From positions 1 through 64,000 of the forward strand of contig NZ_FMZV01000015.1 of the NCBI RefSeq assembly GCF_900101475.1: a DNA stretch of 64,000 nt, in the 5' to 3' direction. This DNA comes from Ruegeria marina. Its GTDB lineage: Bacteria > Pseudomonadota > Alphaproteobacteria > Rhodobacterales > Rhodobacteraceae. Position 1 is the first letter of the stretch. Each line of letters starts with the position of its first letter. Position numbers and translations under genes: made by a program. Shown in pieces: positions 42,966 to 51,790 of the stretch. Below the pieces are notes generated by a model. That model had not been told where the DNA came from. It was given only the letters and a program-made list of their open reading frames with translations, and made no database searches.

Positions 42966-45518
42966 ATGCGCGACGCCGCCCCCGCCACGATCTATCTCAA
43001 GGACTACGCCCCATTCGGCTATGTGGCCGACGCGGTCCACCTGACCTTCGATCTCGATCCGAAGGCTACCCGAGTTCACGCGCGCATCGACTTCCGCCCC
43101 AACCCCGAGACCGACGATCGTAGCTTTTTCCTGCATGGTGAAAAACTGAGCCTGATCCGAGCGGCCATCGACGGTATCGAGATCGCGCCACAGCTCACCG
43201 ATACCGGCCTGACTTGCCCGGTCCCCGACGCACCCTTTGTCTGGGAGGCCGAGGTCGAGATCGACCCGGCCGCGAATACCGCTCTCGAAGGGCTCTACCT
43301 GTCCAACGGGATGTATTGCACCCAATGCGAGGCCGAGGGATTTCGCAAGATCACCTATTACCCGGACAGACCGGACGTGATGAGCACCTTTACCGTACGC
43401 ATCAACGGCCCACACCCCCTGCTGCTGTCCAATGGCAACCCGGTCGCCAGCGGCGAAGGCTTTGCCGAATGGCATGATCCGTGGCCCAAACCCGCCTATC
43501 TCTTTGCGCTGGTGGCAGGCGACCTAGTAGCCCATTCCGACAGGTTCACCACCGTCTCGGGCCGCGAAGTGGACCTGAACCTCTGGGTCCGCCCCGGCGA
43601 CGAAGGCAAATGCGCCTTCGGCATGGAGGCGCTGAAGAAATCCATGCGCTGGGATGAAGAGGTCTATGGCCGCGAGTACGATCTCGACGTTTTCAACATC
43701 GTGGCGGTCGACGATTTCAACATGGGCGCGATGGAGAACAAGGGGCTGAACATCTTCAACTCGGCCGCCGTGCTGGCCAGCCCCGAGACTTCGACCGACG
43801 ACAATTTCGAACGGATCGAGGCAATCATTGCGCATGAGTATTTCCACAACTGGACCGGCAACCGCATCACCTGCCGCGACTGGTTCCAGCTCTGCCTGAA
43901 AGAGGGGCTGACCGTGTTCCGCGATGCGCAGTTCACGGCCGACCTGCGCAGCGCGCCGGTCAAACGCATCCGCGACGTGATCGACCTGCGTGGCCGCCAA
44001 TTCCCCGAGGATCAGGGGCCACTCAGCCACCCGGTCCGGCCCGAGAGCTTTCAGGAGATCAACAACTTCTACACCGCCACCGTCTATGAAAAGGGCGCCG
44101 AGGTGATCGGCATGCTGAAACGGCTGGTGGGGGATCGCGCCTATGCCGAGGCGCTGGACCTTTATTTCGCCCGCCACGACGGACAGGCCTGCACCATCGA
44201 GGACTGGCTCAAGGTTTTCGAGGACGTGACCGACCGCGACCTGTCTCAGTTCAAGCGATGGTACAGCCAGGCCGGCACACCGCGCATCACGGTCGAGGAA
44301 GACTGGCAGGACGGCACCTATACGCTCACCCTGTCACAAACCACACCCCCCACCCCCGGCCAGCCCGAGAAACTGCCGCAGGTGATCCCGGTCGCGGTGG
44401 GCCTCCTGGGGCCGAACGGCGACGAGGTGCGGCCGACGCAGGTGCTGGAACTCACGCAAGACCGGCAAAGCTTCACCTTCGACGGGCTGGCCGCGCGCCC
44501 GGTCCCGTCGATCCTGCGCGAGTTTTCCGCCCCCGTGGTGCTGGAGCAGGAAACCACCCCTGCTCAACGCGCCTTTCTGCTGGCCCATGACACCGATCCG
44601 TTCAACCGCTGGGAGGCGGGCCGCACCCTGGCCGAGGAATGCCTGCTGGCAATGATCACCAAAGGGGCGGCGCCGGACGCCGACTACCTGAACGGTCTGC
44701 TGGCGGTGGTGCGGGACGACACGTTGGACCCGGCCTATCGCGCGCTCATGCTCGGCCTGCCCAGCCAGTCGGAAATGGCCGCAACCCTGCACCGGTGCGG
44801 CGTGACCCCGGACCCGCAGGCGATCTGGGACGCGACCGAAACGCTGCGCCAGTCCACCGCCCAGTACCTGCAAGACCTGCTGCCGCGCCTGCGCGCGGAA
44901 ACGCAGGTGGACCAGCCCTTTGCCCCGGATGCCGAGCAATCGGGCAAGCGCGCGCTTGGTGGCGCGGCGCTGGCGCTGCTCACGCGCCTCGACGGCGGCG
45001 CACAGGCAACAAGCGACTATGGCCGGGCCGACAACATGACCCTGCAACTTTCGGCCCTGTCCTGCCTGCTCAAGGCGGGCAAGGGACAGACGGAGCTTGC
45101 CGCTTTCTACGACCAGTGGCGGCATGACCGGCTGGTGATCGACAAGTGGTTCGGCTTGCAGGTGGGTCTTGCTGCCCCCGAAAAGGCGGCGGACACCGCC
45201 CGGGCGCTTACCGGACACCCAGATTTCAACTGGAAGAATCCCAACCGGTTCCGGGCCCTGTTCGGCCCCCTCGCCATGCATCACGCCGGGTTCCATTTTG
45301 CCGGGGGCGCGGCCTATGAACTGCTTGCCGACTGGCTGATCCGGCTCGACCCGGTAAATCCGCAGACCACGGCGCGCATGTGCTCTGCCTTCCAGACCTG
45401 GCGGCGCTATGACGGCGAACGTCAGGCGCTGATCGGCGCACAGCTGGACCGAATCCTTGCCCAGCCTGGCCTGAGCCGCGACACGACCGAAATGCTGACC
45501 CGTATCAAAGGAGCCTGA
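42966..45518 (+). CDS. pepN: Aminopeptidase N (M1 family)
   Basis: 850 aa cytoplasmic zinc aminopeptidase. Exopeptidase motif GAMEN at residues 254-258 and zinc site HEYFH (290-294) with the third ligand in the following NRITCRDWFQLCLKEGLTVF. Proteobacterial PepN type, with the C-terminal helical domain. I chose MRDAAPATIYLKDYAP at 42966; the frame is open further upstream through the intergenic region but that peptide is unlike the family. Three bases upstream of an SDR gene. Confidence 0.95.
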   Translation: MRDAAPATIYLKDYAPFGYVADAVHLTFDLDPKATRVHARIDFRPNPETDDRSFFLHGEKLSLIRAAIDGIEIAPQLTDTGLTCPVPDAPFVWEAEVEIDPAANTALEGLYLSNGMYCTQCEAEGFRKITYYPDRPDVMSTFTVRINGPHPLLLSNGNPVASGEGFAEWHDPWPKPAYLFALVAGDLVAHSDRFTTVSGREVDLNLWVRPGDEGKCAFGMEALKKSMRWDEEVYGREYDLDVFNIVAVDDFNMGAMENKGLNIFNSAAVLASPETSTDDNFERIEAIIAHEYFHNWTGNRITCRDWFQLCLKEGLTVFRDAQFTADLRSAPVKRIRDVIDLRGRQFPEDQGPLSHPVRPESFQEINNFYTATVYEKGAEVIGMLKRLVGDRAYAEALDLYFARHDGQACTIEDWLKVFEDVTDRDLSQFKRWYSQAGTPRITVEEDWQDGTYTLTLSQTTPPTPGQPEKLPQVIPVAVGLLGPNGDEVRPTQVLELTQDRQSFTFDGLAARPVPSILREFSAPVVLEQETTPAQRAFLLAHDTDPFNRWEAGRTLAEECLLAMITKGAAPDADYLNGLLAVVRDDTLDPAYRALMLGLPSQSEMAATLHRCGVTPDPQAIWDATETLRQSTAQYLQDLLPRLRAETQVDQPFAPDAEQSGKRALGGAALALLTRLDGGAQATSDYGRADNMTLQLSALSCLLKAGKGQTELAAFYDQWRHDRLVIDKWFGLQVGLAAPEKAADTARALTGHPDFNWKNPNRFRALFGPLAMHHAGFHFAGGAAYELLADWLIRLDPVNPQTTARMCSAFQTWRRYDGERQALIGAQLDRILAQPGLSRDTTEMLTRIKGA

Positions 45519-45521
45519 GCC

Positions 45522-46262
45522 ATGCGCAAGACCCTTCTCATCACCGGTGCCAGCGCCGGCATTGGTGCTGCGACCGCCCGCATGGCCGCCGCCCGCGGCT
45601 ATAATCTGGCACTCAATTACCGCAGCGACCATGCCGGAGCCGAGGCCGTGGCCGAAGCCGCCCGCACCGCCGGCGCGCAGGTGATCCTGTGCCCCGGCGA
45701 CGTGGCCGAGCCGGACCAGATCACCAATATCTTTGCCGCTGTCGACGCGGCTTTTCCCCGGCTCGACGCGCTGGTCAACAATGCCGGTATCGTCGACATG
45801 ACCGCCAAGGTCACCGACCTGACGCACGCCCGCCTGCGGCGCATGTTCGACGTCAACGTGATCGGCGCCATCCTGGTCGCCAGAGAGGCGGTGCTGCGCA
45901 TGCAGGCGCATGGACATGGCGGCGCCATCGTCAATGTCTCTTCGGCAGCGGCGCGGCTGGGCTCGGCCAACCAATATGTCGACTACGCGGCATCCAAAGC
46001 CGCGATCGACACCTTTACCAAGGGACTGGGCGATGAGGTGGCAGCGCAGAATATCCGCGTCAACGCCATCCGTCCGGGGCTGATCGAGACCGATATTCAC
46101 GGCAAGGGCGGCGAACCGGACCGGGCGCAGCGGCTGGCCCATATGGTGCCGATGAAACGCACCGGATCGGCGGAGGAAGTGGCCGAGGCCATCCTCTATC
46201 TGCTGTCGGATGCCGCATCCTATATCACCTCGACCACGCTTGACGTGACCGGCGGGCGGTGA
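45522..46262 (+). CDS. SDR family oxidoreductase (FabG/glucose-1-dehydrogenase-like)
   Basis: 246 aa. TGASAGIGAATARMA near the N-terminus, NNAGIVD near residue 85, catalytic Ser in VNVSSAAARLGSANQY and YDYAASKAAI-type Tyr/Lys (seen as VDYAASKAAIDTF). Starts three bases after pepN and its stop overlaps a GTG start for the next gene, so the three genes form an operon. Substrate unknown. Confidence 0.9.
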   Translation: MRKTLLITGASAGIGAATARMAAARGYNLALNYRSDHAGAEAVAEAARTAGAQVILCPGDVAEPDQITNIFAAVDAAFPRLDALVNNAGIVDMTAKVTDLTHARLRRMFDVNVIGAILVAREAVLRMQAHGHGGAIVNVSSAAARLGSANQYVDYAASKAAIDTFTKGLGDEVAAQNIRVNAIRPGLIETDIHGKGGEPDRAQRLAHMVPMKRTGSAEEVAEAILYLLSDAASYITSTTLDVTGGR

Positions 46263-46690
46263 GCAGCCCCGTCCGATATGTGCGCCATGCCCGCAGCCCC
46301 CGCAACATCGCCATTCTGATCGCGGTGTGGGCCGGACTGTCGGCACTGGCTGTCTTTTTCGGCGCCGCCTGGTGGATTATTGCACTTGGCGCTTTGCCCA
46401 CACTGCCGCTGCTTTGGGATATCGTCGCCGACCGCCAGGCGGGGCTGGATCTGGACGACAGCCGCATCAGCTGGTTTTCGGGCCGCATGACCGGCGTGGC
46501 CGAACTGGGAGAGATCGACCATGTCCGGCTGGACACGCGCTGGGATTTCTCGGTACGTGCCACGCTCTGCCTGAAATCGGACAGGCAACTGCGCCTTCCG
46601 CAGGAGTGCACACCGCCGCACCGCGACTTTGAAACTGTGTTGAAAGACCGTGAATTGACCGTGGTTCGGCACCATTTTGCCGGAAGGTAG
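46259..46690 (+). CDS. Small membrane protein of unknown function
   Basis: 143 aa from a GTG start overlapping the SDR stop (GTGA). Two hydrophobic segments near the N-terminus (IAILIAVWAGLSALAVFFGA and WIIALGALPTLPLLWDIV), then a soluble tail with short beta strands (GLDLDDSRISWFSGRMTG, LDTRWDFSVRATLCLKS), reminiscent of small PH-like membrane proteins. No family recognised. Inner membrane with cytoplasmic C-terminus is the likeliest topology. Confidence 0.75.
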   Translation: MSSPVRYVRHARSPRNIAILIAVWAGLSALAVFFGAAWWIIALGALPTLPLLWDIVADRQAGLDLDDSRISWFSGRMTGVAELGEIDHVRLDTRWDFSVRATLCLKSDRQLRLPQECTPPHRDFETVLKDRELTVVRHHFAGR

Positions 46691-46830
46691 CAGTTTGATG
46701 CCGATTTGAAGGCAATCCCCGCCTTGGCCGCAAAACCTGTCACGAAACACCCTCAGCCAGCCATGTTTGTGCCTCAAACCAACGGCAGATTTCGACCAAT
46801 CAACAACTTACAGGCCGGTCGTTTCCAAGT

Positions 46831-48096
46831 ATGCTGCACTTTACCCGCACCTTCATGAGTTCACTGCCTGGACTGACTGCGCGGTTTTCCGGCCGCGCAG
46901 TCGATTTCCCCAAGTGCAAGACACCGGTTTCACCTCTGAAACTCGAGGATGCCCTGACGATTCCGGTCGCGGAATGCAGCCGCGACGAGGAGGAATGCCG
47001 CGCCGCCCGTGAGAGGGGGCAGTTTCTCGCGCGTCAGGACCGGTGGAGCGAGTTGAGCGACGAGATACGAACCGCCGACAACGGACGCCATCGCACCATC
47101 GGCGGCACCGCGGTCGCCGACCTTCTGGCCTATGGCGCGCGTTGCGACGTGGTTGCCGCCTTCGAAGACGCCTTGAATGACGGTCGTTGCGGATCCGAAA
47201 CATTTCTGTCCGACGGGATCCGGGGGCTGGAATTCGTCCGGCAGGAGCAACCCCACGACCCCTATGTCAACATGGTCGTGGCCTTGGCCCATATCGACAT
47301 GGCCTGGACCTGGCGTGGCACGGTGCGCGAAACCATCATTCCCCGGATGAACCGTGAAAAATGCGCAGCCCATTTCGACCGGGCTCGGGATCTGTTGCAT
47401 CCGTGGTGCGGCATAGAGCTGGACAGCCCGTTGCTGCAATCGACCTGTTGCGCCATGCTCGCCGGCGTTCCGGCTGCCTCGCGCAATGTCGCCGATACAT
47501 ACGAAGACCTGATTGACCTGGACCCCCGTAACCCGAGGCACATGCGTGCACTTGGAAACCACCTGCTGCCGCGATGGTTCGGAACCTATCAGGCACTGGA
47601 ACTCGAAGCCCGCCGCACCGCCGCACGGACACATGATATCTGGGGCGCTGGCGGTTACACCTGGGTCTGTTTCGACGCGATCGCTCTGGACGAAGAGGCC
47701 TGTGCAGGGGTCGACATCGAATTCTTCGTCGACGGACTGCGCGATATCGTGCGCGTCTGTCCGGGGCAGGAAACGATCAACCTTCTGGCCGCCTATTGCA
47801 CGGTCACCTTGTTGTCCGGCTTTGGCATCAATGAAAAGGCGGATATGGCGCGGGTTCAGATCTGTAACGCGGCCGATTGGCTGATCCGTGACCATCTGAC
47901 CGAGATTCACCCGCTGATCTGGGCACATGCGGCGGACGGGTTTGCAAACAACATGCGCATATCCTCTCCAAGCCGGTTTGCCGCGCGCGGGCGCGCCAAT
48001 GCGCTTCAGGCCATCGCCCATCTGTTCCGGGACGAGATCCGGCGTGGCAATCGCGTGGTTTTCACGCCCGACGGGCCGCAAGTGCACACCGCGTAA
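46831..48096 (+). CDS. Unrecognised 421-aa protein, helical-repeat-like
   Basis: No family recognised. No obvious ribosome binding site before ATG at 46831 or before the alternative ATG at 46855, so the start is uncertain. The body is mostly helical, with many Ala/Asp/Arg residues, twelve or so cysteines and TPR-like segments (NVADTYEDLIDLDPRNPRHM, ALGNHLLPRWFGTYQALELE). No signal or membrane segment. It lies between the pepN operon and gatB without close coupling to either. Normal codon use argues that it is a genuine gene. Confidence 0.75.
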   Translation: MLHFTRTFMSSLPGLTARFSGRAVDFPKCKTPVSPLKLEDALTIPVAECSRDEEECRAARERGQFLARQDRWSELSDEIRTADNGRHRTIGGTAVADLLAYGARCDVVAAFEDALNDGRCGSETFLSDGIRGLEFVRQEQPHDPYVNMVVALAHIDMAWTWRGTVRETIIPRMNREKCAAHFDRARDLLHPWCGIELDSPLLQSTCCAMLAGVPAASRNVADTYEDLIDLDPRNPRHMRALGNHLLPRWFGTYQALELEARRTAARTHDIWGAGGYTWVCFDAIALDEEACAGVDIEFFVDGLRDIVRVCPGQETINLLAAYCTVTLLSGFGINEKADMARVQICNAADWLIRDHLTEIHPLIWAHAADGFANNMRISSPSRFAARGRANALQAIAHLFRDEIRRGNRVVFTPDGPQVHTA

Positions 48097-48236
48097 CCTG
48101 ATTTGCACAGCCGCGAAGGGCGCCCTGCTTGCCCAAATCTGACTGCGCCCGAGCGCTGGCTGGCCTGCTCCCCCTTGCTCATGGGCGCGTGCGGGCCTAG
48201 AAGGCGGTTTGTACAAAGCGGATAAGAGGCGCACCC

Positions 48237-49748
48237 ATGCTGGATTTGACCTTCGACACCCCCAAACCCAAAATCATCGCCGGCGCCAAGCACGACTGGG
48301 AGCTGGTGATCGGGATGGAGGTGCATGCCCAGGTCAGTTCGAACGCCAAGCTCTTCTCGGGCGCCTCGACCGCTTTCGGCGCCGAGCCGAATTCGAACGT
48401 GGCCTTCGTGGATGCGGCGATGCCGGGAATGCTGCCGGTCATCAACGAGTTCTGCGTCGAGCAGGCGGTGCGCACCGGTCTGGGGCTGAAGGCCGAGATC
48501 AACCTGAAATCCGCCTTCGACCGCAAGAACTATTTCTACCCCGACCTGCCGCAGGGCTATCAGATCTCGCAGCTCTATCACCCGATCGTTGGTGAAGGCG
48601 AAGTGCTGGTCGAGATGGGCGACGGCACCGCGCGCCGGGTCCGGATCGAGCGTATCCACATGGAACAGGACGCGGGCAAGTCAATCCATGACATGGATCC
48701 GAACATGTCCTTTGTCGATCTCAACCGCACCGGCGTCTGCCTGATGGAGATCGTCAGCCGCCCCGACATCCGCGGCCCCGAAGAGGCCGCCGCCTATATC
48801 GCCAAGCTGCGCCAGATCCTGCGCTATCTCGGCACCTGCGACGGCAACATGCAGAACGGCAACCTGCGGGCCGATGTGAACGTGTCGATCTGCCGTCCCG
48901 GCGCCTATGAGAAGTATCAGGAGACACAGGACTTTTCGCACCTGGGCACGCGCTGCGAGATCAAGAACATGAACTCGATGCGGTTCATTCAACAGGCTAT
49001 CGAATACGAGGCGCGCCGCCAGATCGCCATCGTCGAGGCGGGCGGCAAGGTCGATCAGGAAACCCGGCTCTATGACCCGGACAAGGGCGAGACCCGCTCG
49101 ATGCGCTCCAAGGAAGAGGCGCATGACTACCGCTATTTCCCCGATCCCGACCTCTTGCCGCTGGAGATCGAACAGGCCTGGGTGGACGGCATCAAGGCCA
49201 GCCTTCCGGAACTGCCCGATGAAAAGAAGGCGCGCTTCATCAACGAGTTCGGCCTGACAGACTATGACGCCTCGGTGCTGACCGCCGAAGTGGAATCGGC
49301 CGCCTATTTCGAGGACGTGGCCAGGGGGCGCAATGGCAAACTGGCGGCGAACTGGGTCATCAACGAACTGTTCGGGCGGCTCAAGAAGGAAGACCACGAC
49401 ATCACCGAAAGCCCGGTCAGCCCGGCCCAGTTGGGCGGCATCATCGACCTGATCGCCTCGGATGCGATCTCGGGCAAGATCGCCAAGGACCTGTTCGAGA
49501 TCGTCTATACCGAAGGCGGCGACCCGGCCGAGATCGTCGAGGCGCGCGGCATGAAACAGGTCACCGACACGGGCGCCATCGAAGCGGCGCTTGACGAGAT
49601 CATCTCCGCCAACCCGGCCCAGGTGGAAAAGGCCAGGGTGAACCCGAAACTGGCGGGCTGGTTCGTGGGCCAGGTGATGAAGGCGACCGGCGGCAAGGCC
49701 AATCCCAAGGCGGTCAACGACCTGGTCGCGGCCAAGCTGGGGCTGTGA
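48237..49748 (+). CDS. gatB: Aspartyl/glutamyl-tRNA amidotransferase subunit B
   Basis: 503 aa. GatB kinase-like domain: [20 protein letters not shown] at the N-terminus, [21 protein letters not shown] with metal ligands, [15 protein letters not shown], and [20 protein letters not shown]. The C-terminal YqeY-like tRNA-binding tail includes [20 protein letters not shown]. Activates and amidates misacylated Glu-tRNAGln/Asp-tRNAAsn together with GatA and GatC, which are not adjacent. AAGAGG precedes the start. Confidence 0.97.
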   Translation: MLDLTFDTPKPKIIAGAKHDWELVIGMEVHAQVSSNAKLFSGASTAFGAEPNSNVAFVDAAMPGMLPVINEFCVEQAVRTGLGLKAEINLKSAFDRKNYFYPDLPQGYQISQLYHPIVGEGEVLVEMGDGTARRVRIERIHMEQDAGKSIHDMDPNMSFVDLNRTGVCLMEIVSRPDIRGPEEAAAYIAKLRQILRYLGTCDGNMQNGNLRADVNVSICRPGAYEKYQETQDFSHLGTRCEIKNMNSMRFIQQAIEYEARRQIAIVEAGGKVDQETRLYDPDKGETRSMRSKEEAHDYRYFPDPDLLPLEIEQAWVDGIKASLPELPDEKKARFINEFGLTDYDASVLTAEVESAAYFEDVARGRNGKLAANWVINELFGRLKKEDHDITESPVSPAQLGGIIDLIASDAISGKIAKDLFEIVYTEGGDPAEIVEARGMKQVTDTGAIEAALDEIISANPAQVEKARVNPKLAGWFVGQVMKATGGKANPKAVNDLVAAKLGL

Positions 49749-50075
49749 CCTGTACCGGGTTTTGACCGTTTTGTACGCGGCCCCGGACCCGGATTGACCG
49801 ATTTGTAGCGGTGTTCAGGAGCCCCTTCACAGGTGGCAAAACGCTGCCTGCGGAGGTTCCTTGCGGGATATCCCGCGCCACGCCCGGGCCGGGCCCAGAT
49901 TTTTCGTCGAAAAATCTTTGCCTCTGGCGGGCCTCCCCGCAAGCGGGACACAAAGCGCGGGTTGAGACGGTCCCTTCCGATCCGATTGCGCAGGATGAAA
50001 CCGGAGCCCTGACCCTCTGGCCAATGCGTCATCTCCTTGGTTATATGCGGGCCAAGTCATCCAAGAGGCCCCTGC
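49749..50075. other. 327-bp intergenic region with two palindromes
   Basis: No convincing gene between gatB and the DUF4177-like gene. It holds the palindrome GCGGGATATCCCGC (49863-49876) and a near-perfect one, AGATTTTTCG T CGAAAAATCT (49897-49917), followed by TTTG; the second could be a weak terminator of gatB or a protein site. A promoter for the downstream gene is expected but not identified. Confidence 0.6.
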
Positions 50076-50531
50076 ATGATCCGCTACGAATACAAGGTCG
50101 TTCCCGCCCCCGCCCGCGGCACCAAGGCCAAGGGGGTCAAGACGCCCGAGGGACGGTTCGCGCTGTCGGTGGAAAGCCTGCTCAACGAAATGGGCGCAGA
50201 GGGCTGGGAATACCAGCGGGCCGAACTCTTGCCCAGCGAGGAGCGTACCGGGCTGACCGGGTCTGTGACCAACTGGCGCAATGTACTGGTGTTCCGCCGC
50301 GCTCGGGCCGAAGGGGCCGTTGCACCGGTCGCCGTCCCCCAAGCCCGGCCGGAAGCGATGGCCGAACCCGCAACCGCCGGGCAGGAAGAGGCGGATGACG
50401 GCACCCCGCAAGCGCGCCCGATCCCCGGCCCGGATACGATGAAGAACCAGTTGCGTGCGCCTGCGCCGATCTCGTCCCCGGTGAACGACCCGCCCTTGCG
50501 GGTGGTCAAGCCGGAGCCCGGCACGGACTGA
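50076..50531 (+). CDS. DUF4177-like protein
   Basis: 151 aa. The first 70 residues carry the DUF4177 pattern: MIRYEYKVVPAP, then LLNEMGAEGWEYQRAELLP and WRNVLVFRRA, a small alpha/beta domain. The remainder is Pro/Ala/Glu-rich and probably disordered. AAGAGG precedes the start; the open frame continues upstream without support. Function of the family is unknown. Convergent with the BolA-like gene, nine bases between stops. Confidence 0.75.
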   Translation: MIRYEYKVVPAPARGTKAKGVKTPEGRFALSVESLLNEMGAEGWEYQRAELLPSEERTGLTGSVTNWRNVLVFRRARAEGAVAPVAVPQARPEAMAEPATAGQEEADDGTPQARPIPGPDTMKNQLRAPAPISSPVNDPPLRVVKPEPGTD

Positions 50532-50540
50532 CCGCGCGCC

Positions 50541-50795
50541 TCAGTCACCGATATCGAGCGCCAGCGCGTGGATGCGCGGCACGATATCGCCAAGCGCCGC
50601 ATGCACCGCGCGATGCCGCGCGACCCGCCCCATGCCGGCAAATCCGGCGGCGCGGATGCGCACCGTAAAATGGCTTTCCCCGCCTTCCCGGTACCCCGCA
50701 TGGCCACGGTGGCGTTCGCTGTCGTCGGTGATTTCCAGTTCGGTCGGGGCAAAGGCAGCCTGAAGGCGCGCGCGCATTTCCTCGGCGATGGGCAT
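50541..50795 (-). CDS. BolA family protein
   Basis: 84 aa, typical length. Starts MPIAEEMRARLQAAFAPTEL, with the conserved SERHRGHAGYREGGESHFTV segment, whose His residues take part in Fe-S binding with monothiol glutaredoxins, and the class-II KH-like fold end RVARHRAVHAALGD. Likely role: iron-sulfur trafficking partner. Divergent from the J-domain gene. Confidence 0.9.
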   Translation of the reverse strand: MPIAEEMRARLQAAFAPTELEITDDSERHRGHAGYREGGESHFTVRIRAAGFAGMGRVARHRAVHAALGDIVPRIHALALDIGD

Positions 50796-50939
50796 GTCCG
50801 GCGATACTCCTCTGGATTGCGGATTTTTGCTGTTTTTCCGCCCGGCCGCGGTTTTTTTGCCGCCGCCCTCTTCTATCTGTCAGCACATAGACTAAACTCC
50901 TGCCTCCGAGTCGAGAAGCGCCAAGCGAAAGGGCCCGAA

Positions 50940-51563
50940 ATGAGCAAGCCAGACCCCTTCGGATTCGATATGTCCGTCTCTTCCGCAAAGAAGAAGAACC
51001 CGCGCGGGCGGCGTGGTATGTCGGGTGCATCCGAAACCTCGGTCCGGGTCTGCGAGCACGAGGGCTGCACCGAGGCAGGCAAGTTCCGCGCCCCCAAGGC
51101 CCCCGACGTGCTGGACGACTATTTCTGGTTCTGCCAGCAGCATGTGCGTGAATACAACCAGAAGTGGAACTTCTTCGACGGCACCACCGAGGCAGAAATG
51201 AACGCGCAAATGTCCAAGGACAAGGTCTGGGAGCGCAAGACTCGGCCGATGGGCGACCCCGAGGCGCGGGCCTGGGCGCGGCTGGGGATCGAGGATCCGC
51301 ACCAGGTGCTGGGGGCGAATGCGACGCAGAACCCGGGCCGTTCGGCGGCAGGGGGGCGGAAGCTGCCGCCAACCGAAAGGCGCGCCATCGAGATCCTTGA
51401 GGCCAAGGACAGCTGGACCAAGGCCGAGGTGCGCGCGGCCTACAAGAAGCTGATCAAGGTGCTGCACCCTGACATAAACGGCGGGGACCGCAGCCAGGAA
51501 GAGCAGTTGCAGGAAGTTGTCTGGGCCTGGGACCAGATCAAGGACAGCCGCAACTTCAAGTGA
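50940..51563 (+). CDS. J-domain protein
   Basis: 207 aa. The N-terminal part has a Cys/His segment (CEHEGCTEAGKFRAP and FWFCQQHVREYN, possibly zinc-binding). The C-terminal 60 residues are a J-domain: EILEAKDSWTKAEVRAAYKK, then the HPD tripeptide in LIKVLHPDINGGDRSQEEQL and LQEVVWAWDQIKDS, which stimulates DnaK ATPase. No Gly/Phe region or zinc-finger of full DnaJ, so it is a specialised co-chaperone; client unknown. Start at 50940 is inside a longer open frame; chosen because MSKPDPFGFDMSVSSAKK is the natural opening. Confidence 0.88.
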   Translation: MSKPDPFGFDMSVSSAKKKNPRGRRGMSGASETSVRVCEHEGCTEAGKFRAPKAPDVLDDYFWFCQQHVREYNQKWNFFDGTTEAEMNAQMSKDKVWERKTRPMGDPEARAWARLGIEDPHQVLGANATQNPGRSAAGGRKLPPTERRAIEILEAKDSWTKAEVRAAYKKLIKVLHPDINGGDRSQEEQLQEVVWAWDQIKDSRNFK

Positions 51564-51615
51564 CCGCCTGTACCTGACACACGCCCCGGCAGTCCCGGCC
51601 GCGCGCCGGCTTCCG

Positions 51616-51639
51616 GCTTCTTTCTGGTCACAAATACTC
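51616..51639 (+). repeat. Dispersed 24-nt intergenic repeat, copy 4
   Basis: Variable pair AC; identical over all 24 bases to the copy at 60596-60619. It lies 52 bases after the J-domain stop, in the sense direction. Confidence 0.85.
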
Positions 51640-51712
51640 ATATCCCGCCGGTGCATCCAACGCCACCGTTGTCTTCTTTGGTCCAGACCTCACCGCGGGG
51701 CGGGCTTCGGGC

Positions 51713-51745
51713 GGAGCGAGGGGGCTGTCTGCCCCCTCGCGCTCC
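51713..51745. terminator. GC-rich hairpin downstream of betC
   Basis: CGAGGGGGC (51717-51725), loop TGTCT, GCCCCCTCG (51731-51739), extended by GGAGC/GCTCC with a bulge. Same hairpin as at 40552. Located between convergent betC and J-domain genes. Confidence 0.5.
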
Positions 51746-51750
51746 CCCGA

Positions 51751-51774
51751 GAATATTTTCGACCAGAAAGAAGC
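51751..51774 (-). repeat. Dispersed 24-nt intergenic repeat, copy 5 (inverted)
   Basis: Reverse orientation, 16 bases after the betC stop and therefore sense to betC; variable pair GA and AATATTC in place of AATACTC. The order stop codon, repeat, hairpin matches that after the glycosyltransferase at 10656. Confidence 0.85.
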
Positions 51775-51790
51775 AGCGGCAGGACCCCGA

